Source: Patescibacteria group bacterium (GTDB taxonomy: Bacteria; Patescibacteriota; Minisyncoccia; Minisyncoccales; CG1-02-41-26). Taken from it: a DNA stretch of 34,263 bases. A model generated the notes under the pieces. The model saw only the letters and a program-made list of their open reading frames with translations, was not told the DNA's origin and made no database searches. The stretch spans positions 1 through 34,263 of the forward strand of contig JAMCXQ010000015.1 of assembly GCA_023474835.1 (NCBI GenBank), written 5' to 3'. Positions 1 through 7,726 of this stretch are shown here, piece after piece; the stretch's first letter is position 1; the number at the start of each line of letters is the position of its first letter. The translations under genes were made by a program, and so were the position numbers.

Positions 1-95
1 AGCCCGGAAAACCCAACCGCCAGCTGCAAGGAAATGGCCAAAATAACGTAAATGCCAATTAAAATTAAAAGGTGGATAAAATATGCCTCAATCAT
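1..95 (-). CDS. livM: Branched-chain amino acid ABC transporter permease LivM, N-terminal fragment
   Basis: Only the first 31 codons are in the window; the gene runs off the left edge. From an ATG at 95 the minus strand encodes a hydrophobic helix followed by LQLAVGFSG, which resembles the LQLAVGFSGQ-type segment after the first membrane helix of LivM permeases. LivM pairs with LivH to form the membrane channel of high-affinity branched-chain amino acid importers. livK lies just upstream on the same strand, and livH is further up, which supports the call. The gap to livK (96-253) holds a heptamer repeat and a long dyad, so livM may have its own promoter or be partly insulated from livK. The fragment is short, so the identification rests on context as much as on sequence. 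Confidence 0.7.
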   Translation of the reverse strand, partial: MIEAYFIHLLILIGIYVILAISLQLAVGFSG

Positions 96-97
96 AT

Positions 98-137
98 AAT
101 AAGCTAATAAGCTGGTAAGTTGTAAGCATTAAGCAAG
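98..137. repeat. Degenerate TAAGC-type heptamer array
   Basis: Imperfect short units (AATAAGC, TAATAAGC, GGTAAG, TGTAAGC, ATTAAGC) follow one another upstream of livM. Similar arrays occur near 2335-2365, 18091-18107, 23768-23787 and 24620-24664. The function is unknown. Confidence 0.55.
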
Positions 138-175
138 TATTGAATAATTTTAACACAAACCCTTGTCAAACCAAA

Positions 176-223
176 ACCCCGCACCCCAAATTACGCCGAT
201 CGGCTTAATTTGGGGTACGGGGT
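176..223. repeat. 48-bp imperfect palindrome, CGATCG-centred family
   Basis: The centre is GCCGATCGGC, and 22 of 24 positions pair across it. It lies between the livK stop and the livM start. Read on the minus strand, the stem is followed by TTTTGGTTTG, so it could also terminate livK transcription. It shares its centre and arm layout with the perfect palindromes at 2291 and 17010. Confidence 0.75.
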
Positions 224-253
224 ATCCGTCTAACCACTCAATCACTTGATTGC

Positions 254-1396
254 TCATTTGTTTTCTTGGTATGGCACAAATTGGCCATCTTTGACGGTTT
301 TTAAAATAACAGGTTTTTCAACATCGCCATTTTGTTTAAAGCTTGTATTACCGGTTACGCCTTGATAGTTTTGAATTTTCAGCAATTCGTTTTTGATTGC
401 CTCGGGGTTATTGTTGTTGTTTTTTATAGCCAAGGCCAAAATTTTTATTGCATCATACCAGGTAGCGGCCCAGACCTCTGGCTGTTTGTTATATTTAGCC
501 ATAAATTTTTTCTGAAAATCAACGATGCGTGGCTCGCTGCTATTGGTAATAAAATCAGGGTTAGTATAAATTGTGCCTTCGGCCGCCGGGCCTGCTACCA
601 GCAAGTTTTGTTGGCTTTCAAATCCTGGCGGCGCCAAGAATTGGCAATCCATTCCCAATTCTCTTGCTTGCTTCATAATCAAACCAGCTTCATTGTATGC
701 GAAAACATAAAGAAGGTCTGGCTTGGCGTCTTTTAATTTGGTTAACTGGCCGCGAAAATCCGTAGCGCCCCTTTCAAAAACTTCTGTCCCCGCAAATCTG
801 TTTCCCAAGTTTTCTTTTAGCTGGCTTATTAACCACTGGCTAAAATCAAATTGGAAATAAATAACAGCCAATTTTTTGTCCTGAAATTTATTGTTGATTA
901 AATCAAACATGGCTTGCAAGTCCTTTTCAAAGCCAGTGCCGTTTCTGAATACATAGCCGTTGCCTTTTTCTGTGATGCCCGGAGTGACGGTATTTGTCCA
1001 TAAAATAACTTTTGTTTCTTTGATAATAGGCAAAACCGCATCAGTGTCGCTGGTGGTGAAAACGAACACTACTGGAACCTTGTCAACATTGACAAGTTTA
1101 TTCACTGCGGTTACAGCTTGTTGATTTTGGCTTTGGCTGTCTTCGTATATAACTTTTAATGTTGGGCCGTTAGTCCCGCTTTGCTGATTAATTTCTTCAA
1201 TAGCTAAATCAATACCTTCTTTGGCATAATTGCCTAAATTAGCGGCTGGCCCGGTTAAAGGTAAAATCGCTCCGATTTTGATTGGTTCTTTGGTTGTTGG
1301 AGGAAGAGTGGATTTTTTATTTATCCCACACCAAATACCAACAACAGCGGCGATAACAATAACAAACATTAAAATCATCTTTAATATTTTACTCAT
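254..1396 (-). CDS. livK: Liv-type ABC transporter substrate-binding protein (type 1 periplasmic-binding fold)
   Basis: The product captures an amino acid or similar small ligand outside the membrane and hands it to the LivH/LivM permease. After one N-terminal hydrophobic segment (about residues 4-22 from the chosen start) comes IKIGAILPLTG, the typical first strand of Leu/Ile/Val-binding proteins. Further family features are a GVTG-like region (TPGITEKGNGYVFR) and a late WYDAIKILA helix. The ATG at 1396 is preferred over the GTG at 1465. The longer form would put 23 polar residues before the export helix, and a promoter-like TTGACG-N16-TAAAGT lies inside that extension. The Cys after the hydrophobic helix (GIWC) is a poor lipobox, so a membrane anchor is as likely as a lipoprotein. 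Ligand specificity cannot be read from the sequence. The gene ends in TGA. Confidence 0.88.
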   Translation of the reverse strand: MSKILKMILMFVIVIAAVVGIWCGINKKSTLPPTTKEPIKIGAILPLTGPAANLGNYAKEGIDLAIEEINQQSGTNGPTLKVIYEDSQSQNQQAVTAVNKLVNVDKVPVVFVFTTSDTDAVLPIIKETKVILWTNTVTPGITEKGNGYVFRNGTGFEKDLQAMFDLINNKFQDKKLAVIYFQFDFSQWLISQLKENLGNRFAGTEVFERGATDFRGQLTKLKDAKPDLLYVFAYNEAGLIMKQARELGMDCQFLAPPGFESQQNLLVAGPAAEGTIYTNPDFITNSSEPRIVDFQKKFMAKYNKQPEVWAATWYDAIKILALAIKNNNNNPEAIKNELLKIQNYQGVTGNTSFKQNGDVEKPVILKTVKDGQFVPYQENK

Positions 1397-1415
1397 ATTT
1401 TTTAGGTTTAAGCCA

Positions 1416-1443
1416 ACTTTATCAAAAACAGGAACATCGTCAA
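1416..1443 (-). promoter_or_regulatory. Candidate livK promoter
   Basis: On the minus strand TTGACG, a 16-nt spacer and TAAAGT would start a transcript about 12 nt before the ATG at 1396. This supports the shorter livK start. The -10 match is moderate. Confidence 0.45.
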
Positions 1444-1470
1444 TATTTCTGTTGTGTTTTGACACAGCCG

Positions 1471-1499
1471 TTGACTTTTTGCCAAGAATACGCCATTAT
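1471..1499 (+). promoter_or_regulatory. Candidate trmB promoter
   Basis: TTGACT, a 17-nt spacer and CATTAT lie upstream of the TrmB-family gene. The short leader that follows contains an inverted repeat, CTGTCG (1514-1519) and CGACAG (1527-1532). That repeat is a possible operator for autoregulation or for control of the divergent livK gene. Confidence 0.45.
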
Positions 1500-1542
1500 T
1501 TAACTATAAGTATCTGTCGCTTTCGCCGACAGCTCAACATTT

Positions 1543-2274
1543 ATGGTAAAAAAACTTTTAAGCGCACTCGGTTTAACGGAAAAACAGGCATTGGTGTATT
1601 TGGCCTGTTTGGAATTAGGCACTTCCCCGGCGCACAGAATCAGCCAGCGGGCCGGCTTGCCCCGTTCCACCACCTACGAAATTTTATCTAGTTTGCAGCA
1701 AAAGGGTTTTGCGTCAGTTTTTTTCAAAAAAACCATCAAGTATTTCAGCGCCGAAGAGCCAAAACGAGTTATTAGCGAAACGCAAAGCCGGATTGATTTA
1801 TTAAAAAACGCCCTGCCCCAAATAGAAGCAAGGTATTTGAAAGCCAGAGGCCGGCCTCAGGTCAGATTTTATCAAGGCAAAGTCGGCATCCAAAATGTTT
1901 TAGAAGAAATTTTAGAAGACACTCCAAGAGAAGTTTTCGGTTTCAGCGCGGTTGATGATTTTTTTAATTCTTTAGACGATTATTTTCCCAGTTTTGTGGA
2001 GCGCCGGGTGAAAAGAAAGATTTTTGCCAAATTGATTATGTCCAGTTCAATGATTAGGGCAAAAGAAACAAAAACATTGGATGCCAAACAGCTGAGGGAA
2101 TCGCGTATTATCTCTTCGCCCCATCAGCACCACGGCTCAATCCTTATTTGGAAAAACAAAATCGCTCTAATGTCGCTTAAAGACGAGTTTGAGGCGGTAG
2201 TTGTTGAAGGCGCTGAATTAGCCACGGTGCAAAAAACAATGTTCAACATTTTTTGGGACTCATTACCTAATTAA
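1543..2274 (+). CDS. TrmB-family transcriptional regulator
   Basis: The N-terminal 75 residues are a winged helix-turn-helix of TrmB type. LGLTEKQALVYLACLELG is followed by a recognition-helix region RISQRAGLPRSTTYEIL and a wing ending KYFSAEEP. A coiled segment follows (about 78-105), then an effector domain beginning RPQVRFYQGKVGIQNVLEEIL, as in TrmB-like proteins. TrmB proteins usually sense sugars or other metabolites and control transporter genes. Here the gene sits between livH and livK, divergent from livK with only about 150 bp between starts, so the Liv transporter is the natural target (inference). A dyad CTGTCG/CGACAG lies just upstream of its start. At 243 residues the protein is of normal family length. 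Confidence 0.88.
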   Translation: MVKKLLSALGLTEKQALVYLACLELGTSPAHRISQRAGLPRSTTYEILSSLQQKGFASVFFKKTIKYFSAEEPKRVISETQSRIDLLKNALPQIEARYLKARGRPQVRFYQGKVGIQNVLEEILEDTPREVFGFSAVDDFFNSLDDYFPSFVERRVKRKIFAKLIMSSSMIRAKETKTLDAKQLRESRIISSPHQHHGSILIWKNKIALMSLKDEFEAVVVEGAELATVQKTMFNIFWDSLPN

Positions 2275-2290
2275 AAAACCCAAAACCCTG

Positions 2291-2326
2291 TGTTTCAAGT
2301 TACGTCGATCGACGTAACTTGAAACA
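2291..2326. repeat. 36-bp perfect palindrome, CGATCG-centred family
   Basis: All 18 base pairs match around a central CGTCGATCGACG. It lies between the convergent trmB and livH genes and is followed on the plus strand by a T run (TTTTTTAT), so it probably also acts as the trmB terminator. It differs from the copy at 17010 by paired changes that keep it symmetric. Confidence 0.9.
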
Positions 2327-2334
2327 TTTTTTAT

Positions 2335-2365
2335 TTGCTTACAACTTATCTGCTTACAGCTTACT
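2335..2365. repeat. TAAGC-type short repeats at the livH 3' end
   Basis: On the minus strand the livH stop codon opens a run of AAGTAAGC, TGTAAGC, AGATAAG and TTGTAAGC units. They match the array type seen upstream of livM and at 24620. Confidence 0.5.
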
Positions 2366-3230
2366 TGTTTTCTCGTTTTCCTAAAATGCCCTGTGGTCTG
2401 AACAGCAGAAAAATAAACAAAATTACAAAAGCAATGGCGTCTTTGTAGCCGGAGGGCAAAAACCAAATGCCGAAATTTTCCACCAGCCCCAAAAGAAAAC
2501 TGCCCAAAATCGCCCCGGGCACCGAGCCTATCCCGCCAATTACCGCGCCTGTGAATCCTTTTATCATTAAGCTGGTGCCCATTGTCGGCTCCAGGTTTTG
2601 CTCCAAACCCACCAAAATGCCCGCCACCCCGGCAATTGCCGAACCGATTATAAAAACCCAGTTGTAAATTTTTTCCGCGGAAATGCCGCAAATCTCGCTT
2701 ACTTGTTTGTTGTCTGCCACAGCCCGCATAGCCTTGCCGATTTTTGTTTTTTTCATTAACAAAAATAGCAAAGCAAAAAACACAGCCGAAACAACAATTA
2801 TCGCTATTTGCAAGGGTGTTATAATTGCCCCTGCAAATTCCAGGCCCTTGGCTATTTCAATAAAACCGATTGTTTTTACGTCCGCCCCGAAAAAAAGCAA
2901 AATCAATGATTCGAACAGAATGAGCAGGGCGAAGCTGGCAATAAGCAATATAACAGCGCTGGCTTTTTTCTGCCTGAATTTTTTATAAACCAAAACATTG
3001 ATTGCCAGGCCGAAAACAGCCGCCAAAACAATTGCCAGAATAACTGCCAGCCAAAAATTCAAACCGAGCAAAGCAAAAAGCAAGTATAAAAAATAGCCAG
3101 ACAGGGCAATAACTGACCCATGAGCGAAATGCACGAACTTGCAAGTGGAATAAATCAAAGAAAACCCGCTTGCCGCCAAAGCGTATATTGCCCCTGCTAT
3201 TAAACCATTGACTAAAAGTTGGGTGAACAT
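2361..3230 (-). CDS. livH: Branched-chain amino acid ABC transporter permease LivH
   Basis: This integral membrane permease forms half of the translocation channel of a Liv-type importer. The first segment QLLVNGLIAGAIYALAASGFSLIYSTCKFVHFAHG closely follows the LivH consensus of NGL..G..YAL.A.G..L.YG....NFAHG. About eight hydrophobic segments follow. The late motif AIIGGIGSVPGAILGSFLLGLVEN (here GAVIGGIGSVPGAILGS) is the conserved cytoplasmic loop that contacts the ATPase subunits. Length (289 residues) is normal. It starts 11 bp after the penicillin-binding protein stop, so the two may share a transcript. The trmB gene separates it from livK and livM, which is unusual for this operon type. 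The LivF/LivG ATPases are not in the window. Confidence 0.93.
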   Translation of the reverse strand: MFTQLLVNGLIAGAIYALAASGFSLIYSTCKFVHFAHGSVIALSGYFLYLLFALLGLNFWLAVILAIVLAAVFGLAINVLVYKKFRQKKASAVILLIASFALLILFESLILLFFGADVKTIGFIEIAKGLEFAGAIITPLQIAIIVVSAVFFALLFLLMKKTKIGKAMRAVADNKQVSEICGISAEKIYNWVFIIGSAIAGVAGILVGLEQNLEPTMGTSLMIKGFTGAVIGGIGSVPGAILGSFLLGLVENFGIWFLPSGYKDAIAFVILFIFLLFRPQGILGKRENK

Positions 3231-3241
3231 ACGTTGAGATG

Positions 3242-5329
3242 TTAAATTCCCAGCCAGTTGCGTACCCCCTGCTCCCAGTTATGAAACTGCAGGTCGCTTT
3301 GCGAATTGCCGCTGCCCAGGGGGTTGTTTTTATTTACGTAAAACAAAATGCAGTGGCTGTCAAGCGAAGCGCCGTCAAGAACGGGTTTTCCGCTTGGCTG
3401 GTTTTGCGGTTTGATAAAGTTTTCCTGGGGCAAGCCGGGCAGGACTTTTAACATAAAATCTTTCCATATCGGGGCTGCCACTGACACGGCGCTTTTGGTC
3501 ATTGAAGCATTGTTATTGTTTCCCACCCAAACTCCAACCGCCAGATTAGGGGAATAGCCGATTGTCCAGCCGTCCCGTTCGTCCTGGGTGGTGCCGCTTT
3601 TTGCCGCGGTGTCGTATCCGGGCACAAACAAAGCCGAGTTGGCTCCGAACATCGGGGTTCTGGCCGCGTTGTCGGACAGAACATCGTTGATTTTTTGCGC
3701 GATGTCGCTGGGCAAAACCCTTATTGTTTTTGCGTTCATTGATTCAACGACGTTATCGCTGTCATCGGTGATTTCTCTGATGAAATTTACCGGCGTTTTC
3801 AGGCCGTTGTTGGCGAAAACCGAATAAGCGCTTGTCATTTCCAGCAGCTTCACTTCGCCCCCGCCCAAAACCAAAGCCAGGCCGTAGCTAACCGGGTCTT
3901 TCAACGTTGAGATGCCCATTTGCCCGGCCAGGTTAATGGTGTCTTTTATGCCTGCCAAATATAAAACCTTAACCGAGGGCAGGTTTCTTGATTGCGCCAG
4001 GGCCGAGCGCATGGAAATTTGTCCGCTGAACGTTTTGGTGTAGTTCTGCGGGTGATAGCATTTTTGGCCGTATTTGTCTTTTTCCTGCAAAGTGTTGGCG
4101 GCGCAGTTTTGGTTGAATTCCGTGGGCACGTCCCAAACCAAAGTGTCGGGCGTGAACCCTTTGTAAAAAGCCGCAGCATAAGCAAACGGCTTGAAAGCAG
4201 AGCCGGGCTGGCGAAGCGCCAGGGTTGTGTTAACCTGCGGGTCAAACTTGCAAGTAAGCCCGGGGGTGCAGCCGGCCGGGCTTGAAGTGCCGAAATAATC
4301 CTTGGAGCCGACCATTGCCAAAATTTCTCCGGTTTTCGGATTCATCGCCACCAGGCCGCCGTTGTTCGCCCCCCATTGCTTGATTTGTTTTACGCCGGTG
4401 CTTAAGGTTTTTTCCGCTTTTTCCTGCAGGTCATAATCCAGAGTGGTGGTGATTTTGAGCCCCTGGGTGGCGAGATATCCTGTGCCGTATTTCTTTTCTA
4501 AATAATCTTTTACCATCATCACAAAATGCGGAGCTTTTATCGGTTCAATTTTCTGGGCAAAATCAATTTTTTCCTGTTTTTCCTGTTTTACCTGTTCTTG
4601 TGAAATGTAGCCAACTTCAGCCATATTGTTCAGAACAAGGTCCTTTCGGGCTAAAAGTTTTGTCGGATCGGGCCAGGGCGAAAGCAAAGTGGGTGATTTA
4701 ATTAAGGCGGTGAGGCTGGCTGCCTGGGCCAGCGAAACATCGGCTATCGGTTTGTTAAAATACGCCTGGGAGGCGGCCTCAACCCCGTAAAGATTGCTGC
4801 CAAAAGGAATTAAGTTAAGATACCATTCCAGAATTTGTTCTTTTGAATATCTTCTTTCCAGTTCCATTGCCAGAATAATTTCCTGGGTTTTTCTTTTTAT
4901 GGTTTTTTTCTGGGTTAAAAAGTAGCTTCGGATGAGCTGTTGGGAAATTGTTGAAGCTCCCTGGGCCGGCTTTTGGATTTTCAAGTCAAGCAAAATCGCC
5001 CGGACGATTGATTTTAAGTTTACGCCTTTATGCTGGTAAAAAGCGCGGTCCTCGGTGGCCAAAACCGCCTGTTGCAGAAAAAGCGGAATGTTTGACAAGG
5101 GCACCAAAGTTCTTTTTTCCTCTCCGGCGATTTCATAAAGCAAAACCTCGCCGGTTCTATCGTAAATTTTCGCTGACTGGGCGATAAGCCCCTCGCCGAA
5201 TTTTTCGGGCCGGGGCAGGTCTTTTATCGACATCAAAAAAACAGCCGCCGAACCCGCAGCAATCAAAACAACAAAAGCCAGAACGAATTCCAGGAAATTG
5301 ATTATTTTTTTGAAAAATCTTTTTGGCAT
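3242..5329 (-). CDS. Class A penicillin-binding protein (transglycosylase/transpeptidase)
   Basis: It polymerises glycan strands and cross-links peptidoglycan on the outer face of the membrane. A single N-terminal helix (about residues 12-33) anchors it. The glycosyltransferase domain has TEDRAFYQHKG with catalytic Glu93, then QGASTISQQLIR. The transpeptidase domain has the SxxK motif (Ser377 in PGSAFKPF), an SRN triad motif and a KSGT box at Lys577 (TAAKSGTTQDERDGW). At 695 residues it is complete and of PBP1a-like size. Its presence shows that this lineage keeps a peptidoglycan wall, consistent with the Mur ligase at 32225. The gene continues into livH after 11 bp. No clear ribosome-binding site precedes the ATG, as with most genes here. 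Confidence 0.95.
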   Translation of the reverse strand: MPKRFFKKIINFLEFVLAFVVLIAAGSAAVFLMSIKDLPRPEKFGEGLIAQSAKIYDRTGEVLLYEIAGEEKRTLVPLSNIPLFLQQAVLATEDRAFYQHKGVNLKSIVRAILLDLKIQKPAQGASTISQQLIRSYFLTQKKTIKRKTQEIILAMELERRYSKEQILEWYLNLIPFGSNLYGVEAASQAYFNKPIADVSLAQAASLTALIKSPTLLSPWPDPTKLLARKDLVLNNMAEVGYISQEQVKQEKQEKIDFAQKIEPIKAPHFVMMVKDYLEKKYGTGYLATQGLKITTTLDYDLQEKAEKTLSTGVKQIKQWGANNGGLVAMNPKTGEILAMVGSKDYFGTSSPAGCTPGLTCKFDPQVNTTLALRQPGSAFKPFAYAAAFYKGFTPDTLVWDVPTEFNQNCAANTLQEKDKYGQKCYHPQNYTKTFSGQISMRSALAQSRNLPSVKVLYLAGIKDTINLAGQMGISTLKDPVSYGLALVLGGGEVKLLEMTSAYSVFANNGLKTPVNFIREITDDSDNVVESMNAKTIRVLPSDIAQKINDVLSDNAARTPMFGANSALFVPGYDTAAKSGTTQDERDGWTIGYSPNLAVGVWVGNNNNASMTKSAVSVAAPIWKDFMLKVLPGLPQENFIKPQNQPSGKPVLDGASLDSHCILFYVNKNNPLGSGNSQSDLQFHNWEQGVRNWLGI

Positions 5330-5368
5330 ATTAGCTGTTTGTAGTGTAGCTCAAATTTTGCAGAAAAC

Positions 5369-5402
5369 AAAACCTCGGCAATGTTTTGCCGAGGTTTTGG
5401 GT
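5369..5402 (-). terminator. Intrinsic terminator after the acidic-protein gene
   Basis: A perfect 12-bp stem (AAAACCTCGGCA with TGCCGAGGTTTT, 6-nt loop) is followed by T-rich sequence on both strands. It lies directly downstream of the minus-strand acidic gene and upstream of the penicillin-binding protein gene. Confidence 0.8.
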
Positions 5403-5408
5403 TTTATT

Positions 5409-5579
5409 TTAGAAATCGCCGCCATCGTCATCAGCGTCGTCATCTTCCTCTTCCTTTTCATCTTCATCTTCGGCTTCATCAATATCGTCTTCGTCAATTT
5501 CTTTTTCTTCTTCATCGCCGGGCTCCTCATCGTCGTCCTGAGCGATAATGTTGTTTAACAATTCATCGTCAAATTGCAT
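5409..5579 (-). CDS. Small highly acidic protein, function unknown
   Basis: The product has 56 residues. MQFDDELLNNIIAQ forms a short possibly helical start, and the rest is almost entirely Asp and Glu, ending GGDF. It has no membrane segment and no cysteines. The ATG at 5579 is preferred over the one at 5639, because the extra 20 residues would be translated from the TTTTGCAAAA repeat pair in the leader. It has its own promoter (5679-5706) and terminator (5369-5402), so it is a single-gene unit, which makes it more likely to be real. Acidic tails of this sort occur in RNA polymerase delta-like subunits and histone-mimic proteins, but nothing here identifies a domain. Confidence 0.65.
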   Translation of the reverse strand: MQFDDELLNNIIAQDDDEEPGDEEEKEIDEDDIDEAEDEDEKEEEDDDADDDGGDF

Positions 5580-5601
5580 ATATAATTGATTCAAAAAAAT
5601 T

Positions 5602-5645
5602 GGGGTGGCCCTGCATTTTGCAAAACCTGCGTTTTGCAAAACCGG
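5602..5645. repeat. Paired TTTTGCAAAA dyads in the leader of the acidic gene
   Basis: Two nearly identical copies of TGC(A/G)TTTTGCAAAACC stand side by side; each core TTTTGCAAAA is itself a palindrome. They would fold in the roughly 90-nt untranslated leader between the promoter at 5679-5706 and the start at 5579. A GGGCCACCCC plus T7 stretch follows, so leader-based control is possible. Confidence 0.6.
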
Positions 5646-5678
5646 ACCGCGACCTTTTAATTTTCAATTGATAACCCG

Positions 5679-5706
5679 ATTGTAATGTTTCAGGAGATTA
5701 TGTCAA
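5679..5706 (-). promoter_or_regulatory. Strong sigma-70-type promoter for the acidic-protein gene
   Basis: On the minus strand TTGACA, a 16-nt spacer and TACAAT predict a transcript start near 5672. It lies just after the stop of the large paralog gene at 5731 and drives the small acidic gene. Confidence 0.7.
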
Positions 5707-5730
5707 GAGGCCTGCGGCATAAGCCGTATT

Positions 5731-7563
5731 TTACTTTTCGCGCTTTAACTCGCCACGTTCAACAATTTCGTAGAACTTTTCATCGGAGCCGTACGGGTCA
5801 TTGATTTCTTTTACAATAGCGGGCTTAGTAGTTTGCAAGACGCGGTTGTTGGTGTTATTGTCTTTGCTGGTTTCCCCACCGAACCAACTGCTTCCAATCA
5901 TTTTCCCCGCGCGAACAATTACTAATTTTTGAGGATACCCATTTGTGCCAATAAACATAACCCCACCCTGATACTCTTTGTTGGCTAACTGTACTTCAGG
6001 CGGCGCGTCGTCAAATAAATGCTCGCCTTTTTTATCCGTGTAGCTATATTTTTCAGTGATTTCCGGTAAATTCGTTTGCACCCACTGCGTCAATTTTACA
6101 AACCGTTCCGCGGGAGATAATAGAATATCTTGTTTACCCTGGTTTGCCAGCCCCTCCCTAACTGCCCCTATCACCTTGTTGATTTGCGGGGCTAATTCCC
6201 GAACTTTGCCATGTTCCCCCGCCCTGTTCAGGGTTTTTAATTGTTCTAACATTGTTTCGCTGTTTTGTTCCAGCAGTTCTTTGGCTTGGTCAAACTCTTT
6301 TTTATCCAAGAGATTGTTCACCTGCCCCAGCACTTCATCAATGGTCGGCGGGGTTTCGGGGGCTGGGGGCTGGTCGGTTTGTGTTTCTGCTAATAATGGG
6401 GGTTTTTCTTGCCCGGGCTCCAAGCCGCTTGATTTGAACTTATCGTAGATATTTTTAAATGGCGAAAGATAATCTGGGTTTAATATTTTAGTCCATTCGC
6501 CTGTCAGGAATTCAACTGCAAGAGTTTTTGCAACATCGGGCAACGGGGTTTCGGGCAATATACGCCTGTTTTTATCCGGTGCGAACATCAAGCGCATAGC
6601 TTTTTCCCGTGTCAGATAAACATTCATCGTAGCCATTGCCCCTTCGATTAGCTTCCATTTCAGCAGGTCCTCCATAAACGAATAAAGATAATATGGAGGA
6701 TAGGCCCCGCCATCCATTTCATTTTTGACAGATTTTTCAATAAATTCTCTGAAAAACGGCCGGCTGATTAAGCTCGATACCCTATCTTTATTTGCATTGC
6801 CCCGGTCTTTCCCTAGCGATTCGTTAAACAGCATTTGAAACCCTCTTATCGCTTGTGCGTATTTCTTTTTTTCAATATCGTTTCTGATTTGCGCAACAAC
6901 TTGCTCGGATATGTTTTTCATCATTTCCAGCGCTTCGTCCAATGTTTCAGGCAGTTTTTCTGTCGACGGTTTGGTTTCCGTAGCGGAAGCGGATGATTGT
7001 TTTTCCGCAGCATTTTCTTCCCCCCTTTGCCCTGTTTGCGGCTTTTCTTCAATAATCAACTGGTTTTGGAAAAATTGGCAGAATTCTTCCGAGCCCCCAA
7101 CCATTACCTCTGCTTTGCGAGAAATTTCCGGGAAAGCAGAACAGTTAAAACCCGCATTGAGAACTTCGTTTACCCGATAACTTGGATGCTCTAATTTTTC
7201 CGGGTCTTTGGTCTTTAATATTTTACTTATAGTTTCTTTACTAAAACGCCCTGCAAGTTCTTGTGAGTCAGGGCTGTAAAAGCCGCCTATTCTGTCATTC
7301 GGGTAAACTTTAAGCGAACGAAGCAGGTCTTTACACCTTTCCCAAAGTTTTAATCTGCCATTCTCTATATTTCCGATTTTTGCTGTTTTATTTTTATGGA
7401 ATGCTTCAATTACCTCATTGGAAGTGGAAATTTTATCTCGCAAGCCGCGGTAAAACAAATAAGCCCAGTCCGTTAAAAACTCGGGAGGGTGAAATTCTTT
7501 TTTCTCCCCTGTTTCTTCCCAGCGTTTTTTGTATTCATTAAAATATTTCTCCAAATCTTCCAA
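5731..7563 (-). CDS. Large modular protein, paralog of the 7727-10489 product; probably frameshifted at its 5' end
   Basis: Function unknown; no signal peptide or membrane helix is seen. The open frame begins at a TTG (7563), giving 610 residues. Modules in order are: an N-terminal domain (about 1-145) ending RVNEVLNAGFNCSAF, like the ends of two domains in the neighbouring paralog; a Pro/Glu/Ser linker; a helical region (about 205-385); a second Pro-rich linker; a 70-residue helical repeat beginning IDEVLGQVNNLLDKKEFDQAKELLEQ, shared with the paralog; and a C-terminal domain (about 475-610). In-frame protein-like sequence continues upstream of the TTG. It fits the start of a second frame beginning at 7709, joined at a run of seven A. 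The intact gene is therefore probably 7709-5731. A weak hairpin (CGGC/GCCG) follows the stop. Confidence 0.75.
   Translation of the reverse strand: MEDLEKYFNEYKKRWEETGEKKEFHPPEFLTDWAYLFYRGLRDKISTSNEVIEAFHKNKTAKIGNIENGRLKLWERCKDLLRSLKVYPNDRIGGFYSPDSQELAGRFSKETISKILKTKDPEKLEHPSYRVNEVLNAGFNCSAFPEISRKAEVMVGGSEEFCQFFQNQLIIEEKPQTGQRGEENAAEKQSSASATETKPSTEKLPETLDEALEMMKNISEQVVAQIRNDIEKKKYAQAIRGFQMLFNESLGKDRGNANKDRVSSLISRPFFREFIEKSVKNEMDGGAYPPYYLYSFMEDLLKWKLIEGAMATMNVYLTREKAMRLMFAPDKNRRILPETPLPDVAKTLAVEFLTGEWTKILNPDYLSPFKNIYDKFKSSGLEPGQEKPPLLAETQTDQPPAPETPPTIDEVLGQVNNLLDKKEFDQAKELLEQNSETMLEQLKTLNRAGEHGKVRELAPQINKVIGAVREGLANQGKQDILLSPAERFVKLTQWVQTNLPEITEKYSYTDKKGEHLFDDAPPEVQLANKEYQGGVMFIGTNGYPQKLVIVRAGKMIGSSWFGGETSKDNNTNNRVLQTTKPAIVKEINDPYGSDEKFYEIVERGELKREK
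6257..6362. repeat. Near-identical DNA blocks shared with the neighbouring paralog
   Basis: Positions 6257-6318 match 8355-8416 exactly (62 bp), and 6295-6362 match 9278-9345 exactly (68 bp). The blocks encode the shared linker-plus-helix module (IDEVLGQVNNLLDKKE and LLDKKEFDQAKELLEQ). Identity at the DNA level, not only at the protein level, points to recent duplication or gene conversion. Confidence 0.85.
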
Positions 7564-7709
7564 GTGTTTTCTCTTGTCTGCTTCGTCATACTCCGTTTCT
7601 TCAATCCATTTTTGAAGCTCGTTTTTTTCAATTCCAAAACTTGTTCTGTCCAGCCCTCGCTTTCTTTGTACCCTTCAGCATTAGGTTTTAATTTTTCTTG
7701 ATTTTCCAT
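7564..7709 (-). other. Displaced N-terminal coding segment of the 5731-7563 gene
   Basis: From an ATG at 7709 a frame encodes MENQEKLKPNAEGYKES and continues to TEQVLELKK, then degenerates into basic out-of-frame sequence. In the next frame the DNA encodes NELQKWIEETEYDEAD, which runs without a stop into the 610-residue protein. The frames meet at seven A on the coding strand (T run at 7622-7628). The joined sequence EQVLELK-NELQKWIEE resembles the paralog's FEQVKNELIAEIEK, which argues that both parts belong to one protein. The cause could be a genuine mutation, programmed or transcriptional slippage, or an assembly error. The ATG lies 17 bp after the paralog's stop, as expected for a second operon gene. 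Confidence 0.65.
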
Positions 7710-7726
7710 AAAAAATGATGCTTTTG

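Noticed and set aside
1397-1465. N-terminal extension of livK from a GTG at 1465
   Set aside because: It would put 23 polar residues before the export helix and overlaps a promoter-like motif; the ATG at 1396 fits better.
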